Origin: Acidobacteriaceae bacterium
GTDB lineage: Bacteria > Acidobacteriota > Terriglobia > Terriglobales > Acidobacteriaceae
DNA length: 6,379 nucleotides
Reading direction: 5' to 3'
Assembly (NCBI GenBank): GCA_030040115.1
Contig: JASHUH010000273.1
Coordinates: forward strand, 1 to 6,379
The position numbers and the translations under genes were made by a program. Positions 1 through 4,401 of the stretch are shown piece by piece. Every line of letters begins with the position of its first letter. Positions within the stretch are counted from its first letter, which is position 1. Below the pieces are notes generated by a model. The model was not told the DNA's origin. It ran no database searches and was given only the letters and a program-made list of their open reading frames with translations.

Positions 1-724
1 TGTTGGCGCCCAGCACCTCGCCGGCGTCGCGCGCCTCCACCGCCACCACGCGCTCGCCCGCCCCATGCAGGATGGCCGCCATGTCCGTCAGGTAAAACTC
101 GCCGTGCGGGTTCTCGTTCTTCAGTTCGTCCATGTGCGCCAGCAGCGGAGCGATGCGGAAAGCGTAAATCCCGGCGTTGCTTTCGCCGATCTTTTCCTGC
201 CCCGGCGCCAGCGATTTCTGCTCCACGACTGCCTTCACATCGGGTGCGCCGGGCGCGGTGCGCAGCACGCGCCCGTAGCCGGTCGGGTCCTCGGGCCACG
301 CGCTGACCAGCGTCATCGTCGCCCGCTCCGCCTCGTGAAAGCGCCAAAGCCGCTCCAGGGTTTCCGGCCGGATCAGCGGCACATCCCCATAAAGCACGAT
401 CACGTTCTCGTAACCTTCCATCGCCTTCCGGGCGCATTGCAAAGCGTGTCCCGTGCCCCGCTGCTCCGCCTGCTCCACAAAGCGCACCCCGGTTGCCCTG
501 AGCGCGCCGCGCACCCGCTCGGCCTCATGCCCCACGATCACGTAAATGTCTTCGGGCGCCGCCATCCGGCTCGCCGTCGCAATCACGTGCGCCACCAGCG
601 GCTTGCCCCCGATCGCATGCAGCACCTTGGGCCGTTTGGATTTAAGGCGCGTCCCCTTGCCGGCGGCCAGAATCACCACCGCAGGCCCGCGCGGCGCCGT
701 CTCCCCTCGTTCTTCCTCGCTCAC
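1..724 (-). CDS. glmU: Bifunctional GlmU, N-terminal uridyltransferase half (partial)
   Basis: GlmU makes UDP-GlcNAc in the cytoplasm: the N-terminal domain transfers UMP to GlcNAc-1-P, and the C-terminal left-handed beta-helix acetylates GlcN-1-P. Only the first 241 residues of a usual ~450-460 are here; the gene runs off the left edge, so the acetyltransferase domain is not seen. Visible motifs are the nucleotide-binding LAAGKGTR at about 19-26 followed by PKVLH (32-36), QRGTGHA (88-94), LYGDVPL (111-117, the Asp matching the Mg-binding Asp105 of the E. coli enzyme), YGR (150-152), NAGIY (183-187), GEFYLTD (208-214), and a final GAN whose Asn probably corresponds to the second metal ligand. 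The start is a GTG preceded by AGGAGAG (737-731) with 6 bases of spacing, and a short non-conserved tail of about 14 residues precedes the Rossmann strand. The gene lies about 390 bases downstream of the toxin gene, so it probably has its own promoter. The family call is very secure. Confidence 0.96.
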   Translation of the reverse strand, partial: MSEEERGETAPRGPAVVILAAGKGTRLKSKRPKVLHAIGGKPLVAHVIATASRMAAPEDIYVIVGHEAERVRGALRATGVRFVEQAEQRGTGHALQCARKAMEGYENVIVLYGDVPLIRPETLERLWRFHEAERATMTLVSAWPEDPTGYGRVLRTAPGAPDVKAVVEQKSLAPGQEKIGESNAGIYAFRIAPLLAHMDELKNENPHGEFYLTDMAAILHGAGERVVAVEARDAGEVLGAN

Positions 725-984
725 TCGAATCTCTCCTGGCGGCCGCGCTTGTACCCGCGCGCTCCGCTTCAGCACTTCTCCTTCTGGACACCGAAGCCGG
801 GAGCTCAAGGGTCGATTCCCTCAAGGAATCCGCCGTCTTCAATTGCCGTTGAAAGAACTCAAATGGGATGAGAAGTGCTCTACGCCCGTCCGCTCCCTCT
901 GCTTCTCCTCCAAGCTATTGCCCCCGCCCCGCTCCGTCAAACCGCCCGCTCCGCCGAATCCCGATCGGCGCCTGGACGAAGCGA

Positions 985-1030
985 TTGTTGTCGAAAACAT
1001 AAAAATAAATGCTGGCGCCTTACTCCAATG
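985..1030 (-). promoter_or_regulatory. glmU: Weak candidate promoter upstream of glmU
   Basis: On the minus strand, TTGGAG (1028-1023) lies 18 bases before TTTTAT (1004-999) inside the most AT-rich stretch of the gap. Matches to the sigma-70 consensus are 3/6 and 4/6, so this is only suggestive. It would give a 5' leader of roughly 270 bases before the GTG of glmU. It is listed because AT-rich sequence is rare in this GC-rich window and the position suits a glmU promoter. Confidence 0.2.
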
Positions 1031-1046
1031 GTTTATTAGCCGGCAT
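1020..1046 (-). CDS. Possible eight-codon ORF with strong Shine-Dalgarno
   Basis: An ATG at 1046-1044 opens a frame encoding MPANKPLE and ends at TAA (1022-1020). It is preceded by GGGGGAGGA (1059-1051); the GGAGG core lies 5 bases from the ATG, the best ribosome-binding match in the window. It lies 295 bases upstream of glmU on the same strand. It could be a leader peptide, a ribosome-loading site or pure chance. The peptide contains no run of a single amino acid that would suggest attenuation. I recognise no family. Confidence 0.2.
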   Translation of the reverse strand: MPANKPLE

Positions 1047-1116
1047 ATGGTCCTCCCCCGGCGCCGCAATCCGCGCCAACCACCTGCTTGATCATTAAAC
1101 GCTGGCCCGATACGCC

Positions 1117-1545
1117 CTAAATCACATCCCTGCCCTCAATTCCGAAGCGCCTGGCGGCATCCAGCAAGTGGGCGTCATTCGAGTAGACGATACGGAAACC
1201 TGCCTCGGCCGCAGTTCCGAGATGAATGGCGTCGGCGCCGCGCAGGAACACGGATGCGGGCAGATTCCGATACACGCGACGGATGCGCGAGAGGATCTCC
1301 TGGTCCTGCCCAAGCCAATGAAATGCTCCTGCTTGGATATGCGCCTCGACCTGGCCGGCCAAAGCAGCATAGGCCGCGGGCTTGATCGCTCCTTCACGCA
1401 GTTTGCGATGGAAGGCGGCCATCATCTCCGCCTGCCCGAGCGCCGCACAAGCGACATGATCGCTCGCAGCCAGAGCGCGAACTTCGCCGGCCCCGGGATC
1501 CTGGTAATACAGACGAACCAGATAACTCGTGTCGAAGTAGATCAT
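1117..1545 (-). CDS. vapC: PIN-domain ribonuclease toxin, VapC type
   Basis: Toxin of a type II toxin-antitoxin pair; PIN-domain VapC proteins are Mg2+-dependent endoribonucleases that cut tRNA, rRNA or mRNA when freed from the antitoxin. At 142 residues the length is typical. The acidic metal-binding set is complete: Asp5 in the opening FDTSYLV, Glu40 in QAEMMAAF, Asp105 in RGADAIHLGTA, and Asp124 in YSNDAHLL with Asn123 before it. The toxin therefore looks catalytically intact. The ATG overlaps the antitoxin stop in an ATGA arrangement (4 shared bases), with GAGG just upstream inside the antitoxin gene, so translational coupling is expected. The RNA target cannot be read from the sequence. 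The PIN fold is secure; the VapC label rests on fold plus partner. Confidence 0.93.
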   Translation of the reverse strand: MIYFDTSYLVRLYYQDPGAGEVRALAASDHVACAALGQAEMMAAFHRKLREGAIKPAAYAALAGQVEAHIQAGAFHWLGQDQEILSRIRRVYRNLPASVFLRGADAIHLGTAAEAGFRIVYSNDAHLLDAARRFGIEGRDVI

Positions 1546-1805
1546 TCGACCTCGCGATCACGATCCTCGCTGACGATCGCGGTCACGTCGGTTCCACCGC
1601 GAAGAGATTTCCGGTGGCGAAGAAAAGCCCGCGAATACCGGGGTTCCGCGAAAAAAGGCTTCGCCGGCGGGGGGGCCGCAGGTACGATTTTCGCAATCAG
1701 CCGCCCGCGCTCGGTCACAAATACCTCGCCAGAGGAGGCCTGCCGGACCCAGCGGCCTGTCTCCTGGTGCAGCTCGCGGATCGTAATCGTGGTCATGTGA
1801 CTCAT
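1542..1805 (-). CDS. Type II antitoxin, Phd/YefM family (VapB-like)
   Basis: Antitoxin partner of the PIN toxin, 87 residues. The N-terminal part (about 4-45, TTITIRELHQETGRWVR and then GEVFVTERGRLIAKIVP) is the Phd/YefM DNA-binding dimerisation fold. A proline/alanine linker (about 42-50) leads to a charged C-terminal tail with GGTDVTAIVSEDRDR at about 70-84, the segment that in this subfamily wraps the PIN toxin. I chose the ATG at 1805 because GAGGTG (1817-1812, minus strand) sits 6 bases upstream of it; an ATG three codons further in is an alternative, and an in-frame upstream extension to 1832 lacks a ribosome-binding site. Such antitoxins normally repress their own promoter with the toxin as co-repressor; an inverted repeat spans the start codon here. 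A run of seven C residues (coding strand) encodes part of the linker. Confidence 0.92.
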   Translation of the reverse strand: MSHMTTITIRELHQETGRWVRQASSGEVFVTERGRLIAKIVPAAPPPAKPFFAEPRYSRAFLRHRKSLRGGTDVTAIVSEDRDREVE

Positions 1806-1813
1806 TGTGTCAC
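1797..1813. promoter_or_regulatory. Inverted repeat at antitoxin start, possible operator
   Basis: Perfect 5-bp arms GTGAC (1797-1801) and GTCAC (1809-1813) are separated by 7 bases and enclose the antitoxin ATG (1805-1803). Short palindromes near the start are a common operator form for Phd/YefM antitoxins. In mRNA the same arms could form a small hairpin that hides the start codon and part of the GAGGTG ribosome-binding site. No promoter could be placed with confidence: minus-strand TTGATT and CACAAT are 17 bases apart, but the second overlaps the start codon. Confidence 0.3.
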
Positions 1814-1879
1814 CTCGAGAAACGCGAATCAAGTATTCCTAGGGCCTCCGTGGCGCATCGCGCCGGAAGCGGACACGGT

Positions 1880-1908
1880 CGGCGAAACGGCGAATCGCCG
1901 AATCGCCG
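1880..1908. repeat. Nested GC-rich hairpin built from CGGCG/CGCCG units
   Basis: The order is CGGCG AAA CGGCG AAT CGCCG AAT CGCCG: two CGGCG units followed by two CGCCG units, each separated by three A/T bases. The 13-base arms (1880-1892 and 1896-1908) pair at 11 of 13 positions around an AAT loop. There is no T-run on either side, so it is not a canonical intrinsic terminator. It may be a REP-like element or an mRNA 3'-end structure. Confidence 0.5.
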
Positions 1909-1958
1909 CTGCACAAGGGTTCCGGGCGGGTGATCGGCTAACCGGAGATTACGCCCAA

Positions 1959-1988
1959 CCAGGTTCCAGGAAACGGGCCTGAACCTGG
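1959..1988 (-). terminator. Candidate hairpin downstream of the yihY-type gene
   Basis: CCAGGTTCCAGG (1959-1970) pairs with CCTGAACCTGG (1978-1988): 11 base pairs with one bulged C and a 7-base loop. On the minus strand the hairpin is followed by TTGGGCG, so there is no proper U-tract, and it lies about 160 bases past the stop of the membrane-protein gene. It could terminate or stabilise that transcript, or insulate the toxin-antitoxin promoter. The structure is clear; the role is inferred. Confidence 0.35.
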
Positions 1989-2146
1989 CCCGCCCAGACG
2001 CCCCATTCCCCGCGGAACTCCTCTCCGTCAGCCCACCCCTTGCGCCGCCAGATGCTTTACCGCCTCGCAGCCCATCGGTTCGCGCCCACCGCGACGTGAT
2101 TTGCCTTCGTCACCCGCATCGGCCAAGCCGCGGTCGGGCGCAGGGG

Positions 2147-3070
2147 TCAAATCTTCTTCTCGCCCAGTCTGGCCACACTGAACTGCGCCCCGGCAAACAG
2201 AATCAGCCCGGAAACATAGGCCCAGAACAGCAGGCCCACGGAGACATAAAACGGGCCATAGATCAGGTTCAGGTCAAGATGCGGCAGCGCCGTGACAAAT
2301 ACCAGCTTCGCCCCCAGCCACACGATCCCGGTCACGATGGCGGTGCGCAGAACCGGCCGCCACGGCACCTTCCGGTTGGGCAAAATCCAGTAAATCGAGA
2401 AAAAAAACAAAATCGACGCCACGCCGGTCGAAATCGCCAGCCACGCATAGCTCAAGGTGTTGAAGACCACGTTCTCGATATGATGGAAAAAAACCACCGT
2501 GAGAATATGCTGCATTCCCAGGTTCAGCAGGATGCTCCCCAGCCCCAGGCCCACCATCAGCAGAGCCAGCGCGAGGGCCACCGCCTGATTGAAGAGGTAA
2601 TTGCGGCTTTTGGCCACGCCCCACGCCTGGTTCAGCGCCACCTCGAGGGGCAGAAAAATTCCCGTGCACGAGATGAGGATCATGACCAGCGAAATCGCCT
2701 GTACGCCATGACGCGACGAAAGGGCCGCCGCAGCCTCAATGTTCGTCGCCAGCCAGTTCGGCTGTCGCGTGTACGAGGGCAAAAAATAGTTCACCATGTC
2801 GTTGACCACATCCACCATGGCCGGCGAGTGGAAGATCTTGAGCGCCAGCGTGTACAGCAACACCACAAAAGGAATGAACGACAGAATCGCGTTTGCGGCC
2901 ACGCTGAAGGCGTATGTGTGCACCTCGCTATCCAGCAGGTAGGCAATGAGCGCCTTACCCTCGGTGCGCCAGTCATACCACTTAGACTTTGCGCCCGGCT
3001 CGATCGCGTCAATCGCTCCGGCCACTTCGATCGTCTCGCCGGAAGCGGTGGAATGGGACAACTCAGCCAA
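2147..3070 (-). CDS. YihY/virulence factor BrkB family inner-membrane protein
   Basis: Polytopic membrane protein of 307 residues in the YihY/BrkB (UPF0761) family, whose molecular function is unknown; an old assignment of E. coli YihY as RNase BN was wrong. About six hydrophobic segments are visible, near residues 54-78, 124-144, 160-184, 208-229, 240-262 and 272-297. Family hallmarks are LEVALNQAWGV (142-152), the loop LPNRKVPWR (230-238) and the C-terminal YGPFYVSVGLLFWAYVSGL (271-289). The first ~50 residues are soluble and not conserved in my reading. The start is an unusual TTG at 3070: it has GGGGAG (3082-3077) 6 bases upstream, no ATG lies in frame between it and the upstream in-frame stop near 3110, and the next ATG is well inside the protein (residue 85). 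It follows queG by 79 bases, so it may share its transcript, but a strong hairpin sits in that gap. Confidence 0.93.
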   Translation of the reverse strand: MAELSHSTASGETIEVAGAIDAIEPGAKSKWYDWRTEGKALIAYLLDSEVHTYAFSVAANAILSFIPFVVLLYTLALKIFHSPAMVDVVNDMVNYFLPSYTRQPNWLATNIEAAAALSSRHGVQAISLVMILISCTGIFLPLEVALNQAWGVAKSRNYLFNQAVALALALLMVGLGLGSILLNLGMQHILTVVFFHHIENVVFNTLSYAWLAISTGVASILFFFSIYWILPNRKVPWRPVLRTAIVTGIVWLGAKLVFVTALPHLDLNLIYGPFYVSVGLLFWAYVSGLILFAGAQFSVARLGEKKI

Positions 3071-3097
3071 AAGCGACTCCCCGTGGGGATGTTGGAA

Positions 3098-3126
3098 GCT
3101 CCGGGCGCCTCAATCGCGCCCGGAGC
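3098..3126 (-). terminator. Perfect 11-bp hairpin between queG and yihY-type gene
   Basis: GCTCCGGGCGC (3098-3108) and GCGCCCGGAGC (3116-3126) are exact reverse complements around a 7-base loop. On the minus strand the stem starts 24 bases after the queG stop and ends 15 bases before the GGGGAG ribosome-binding site of the next gene. It is followed by TTCCAACA, a poor U-tract. It may act as a partial terminator, a processing or stability element setting the queG to yihY ratio, or a leader structure. The hairpin is certain; the role is inferred. Confidence 0.45.
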
Positions 3127-3149
3127 CTGAGTGAAGACGAGTGCGGCTT

Positions 3150-4397
3150 TCAGGATAAACTGCCCGGCCGCCCGGATAAATGCAGTCGCGCGCCGTGCAA
3201 TTTGCCCAGCGCCCAGCGCGCCGCCGCCCGCAGGCCTTCGTCGGCGTCGGCGCCCCACGCCTCAAGCTGCGCGGCAAACTTGCTCGACCCGCTGTTCCCC
3301 ATGGCGACAGCTATGTTGCGACGCAGGCCCGCAAAGCCCGCCCTTCGCACCGGCGATCCGTTGAATCGCTTCTCGAATTCCGCCTCGTCCATCGCCGCCA
3401 GCCACTCGAGCGCCGGATTGACCAGCTCCGCACGCGTTTCGAGCTCCTTGTCTGCAGGGGGCGCTGCTTCGCGGAGCGCTTTCCCGTTCCACGGGCACAC
3501 GTCCTGGCAAATGTCGCAACCAAAAACCTGCCGGCCCATCTCTTCCATCAGCTCTCCCGCAATCGGCCCTTTGTGCTCGATCGTCAGGTAGGAGATGCAA
3601 CGCCTGGCGTCCATCTGGTAAGGCGCAAAGAGAGCCCCGGTTGGGCAAGCGTCAATGCACCGGCGGCAGGCGCCGCATCGGTCCGGAACCCATCCCGGCA
3701 GCGCAGGAGCCGAGAGCGCTTCCCTCTCCGCGACCGGGAGCGATGTAAGAAGAACCGCCAAAAAAACGAACGACCCCATCTTGGGGTGAATCAGGCAGGT
3801 GTTTTTCCCCGTCCAGCCCAGACCCGCGGCCGTCGCCAAGGCGCGCTCCACCACCGGACCGGTGTCAACGTAAGCGCGCGACTCGAATTCACCGAGTTCG
3901 CCGCGCAGCCGTCTGTCCAGCGCTTTGAGCCGTTTCAGCAGCACCTTGTGATAGTCGCTGGAACGCTGTCTTCCTTGTTCGTCCCGCCCGCTCGTCCACG
4001 CGTATCGGGCGATCCAGCCGGCGTCCGGAGCGGCGGCCATTGTCGAAAGCGGCTCCGTGCGGTCATAGAGCGCCAAGCAAACCAGCGCCGATCGAGCCCA
4101 GGGAAACGGCGTACCCACGCGCGCCCGTAACAATCCGCCGTTCTCCGCGCGCCGCTCCAGGTAGTGCATCGTGCCCGCGCGGCCTGCCTCGACCCACTCC
4201 TCGAAGCGGGCCGCGTCCCGCGCGTGCTCCGCATGGGGCAAAGCAACCAGTCCGGCCTCGGCGAATCCCGCCTCCAGCGCCAGCGAACGCACCCAATCCC
4301 GCGGCAGGCCGCGCAAAGGTTCACGACACAACTCCCCCGGCTCACCGCCGCCCTGGTCAGGCTCCGGCGTTCGCGTGGACTGGGCTGCTTGGGTCAT
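3150..4397 (-). CDS. queG: Epoxyqueuosine reductase QueG
   Basis: QueG performs the last step of queuosine synthesis, the cobalamin- and iron-sulfur-dependent reduction of epoxyqueuosine to queuosine at wobble position 34 of GUN-anticodon tRNAs (Tyr, His, Asp, Asn), in the cytoplasm. The 415-residue product shows AYVDTGPVVERA at about 175-186, which contains the conserved Asp of the cobalamin site, then GWTGKNTCLIHP (194-205). The ferredoxin-like cysteines are CGACRRCIDACPTGA (C241, C244, C247, C251), C267 in RRCISYLTIE, and CDICQDVCPWN (C294, C297, C301), enough for two 4Fe-4S clusters. A HEAT-like C-terminal tail follows (about 355-400). It is longer than E. coli QueG (379), partly from a ~25-residue N-terminal tail and an apparent insert at about 135-147. 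The chosen ATG lies 4 bases after the upstream stop; its ribosome-binding site is weak, so coupling is likely. A GTG four codons earlier is possible. No other queuosine gene is in the window. Confidence 0.96.
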   Translation of the reverse strand: MTQAAQSTRTPEPDQGGGEPGELCREPLRGLPRDWVRSLALEAGFAEAGLVALPHAEHARDAARFEEWVEAGRAGTMHYLERRAENGGLLRARVGTPFPWARSALVCLALYDRTEPLSTMAAAPDAGWIARYAWTSGRDEQGRQRSSDYHKVLLKRLKALDRRLRGELGEFESRAYVDTGPVVERALATAAGLGWTGKNTCLIHPKMGSFVFLAVLLTSLPVAEREALSAPALPGWVPDRCGACRRCIDACPTGALFAPYQMDARRCISYLTIEHKGPIAGELMEEMGRQVFGCDICQDVCPWNGKALREAAPPADKELETRAELVNPALEWLAAMDEAEFEKRFNGSPVRRAGFAGLRRNIAVAMGNSGSSKFAAQLEAWGADADEGLRAAARWALGKLHGARLHLSGRPGSLS

Positions 4398-4401
4398 CAG
4401 G

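Larger units (their letters stand above)
725..1116. other. Intergenic region between toxin gene and glmU
   Basis: About 390 bases with no gene I can support. Both strands have short open frames with arginine/proline-rich shadow translations only. On the minus strand, which leads into glmU, it holds an AT-rich stretch at about 994-1012, a tiny eight-codon frame with a good Shine-Dalgarno sequence (1020-1046, listed separately), and a 6-bp inverted repeat GATTCC/GGAATC at 814-819 and 825-830 with a 5-base spacer. No convincing intrinsic terminator follows the toxin stop. The region is the likely site of the glmU promoter and 5' leader. Confidence 0.5.
1806..2146. other. Intergenic region between yihY-type gene and antitoxin
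   Basis: About 340 bases without a supportable gene. It lies downstream of the membrane-protein gene and upstream of the toxin-antitoxin pair, all read on the minus strand. It contains two strong GC-rich hairpins (1880-1908 and 1959-1988, listed separately), which suggest transcript termination or 3'-end stabilisation, and should also contain the toxin-antitoxin promoter. I saw no tRNA, direct repeats of an insertion element, or attachment site. Confidence 0.5.

Noticed and set aside
807..833. tRNA T-arm-like sequence GGGTCGATTCCC
   Set aside because: Only a short stem-loop matches; no acceptor, D or anticodon arm can be built around it, so no tRNA is called.
839..1069. 76-codon minus-strand frame in the vapC-glmU gap
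   Set aside because: It starts at TTG with no good ribosome-binding site, has no family resemblance, and has a glycine/arginine-rich, shadow-like composition apart from one short hydrophobic patch.
65..1091. Two overlapping plus-strand frames opposite glmU and its upstream region
   Set aside because: They mirror the glmU coding frame; low-complexity Arg/Pro-rich translations with no domain or ribosome-binding site.
2028..2075. Protein-like short frame MGCEAVKHLAAQGVG downstream of the membrane-protein gene
   Set aside because: It looks like a protein C-terminus, and the frame is open back through the end of the YihY-type gene, but it has no ribosome-binding site or known family, and the YihY C-terminus appears complete, so a frameshifted tail is not supported.
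2096..3130. Plus-strand open frame of 344 codons opposite the membrane-protein gene
   Set aside because: It is an antisense shadow of the YihY-family gene: the translation is rich in Arg, His and Gln with no recognisable domain, and the minus strand encodes a clear membrane protein.
3180..4130. Plus-strand open frame of 316 codons opposite queG
   Set aside because: Antisense shadow caused by high GC; the minus strand has the full QueG cysteine motifs.
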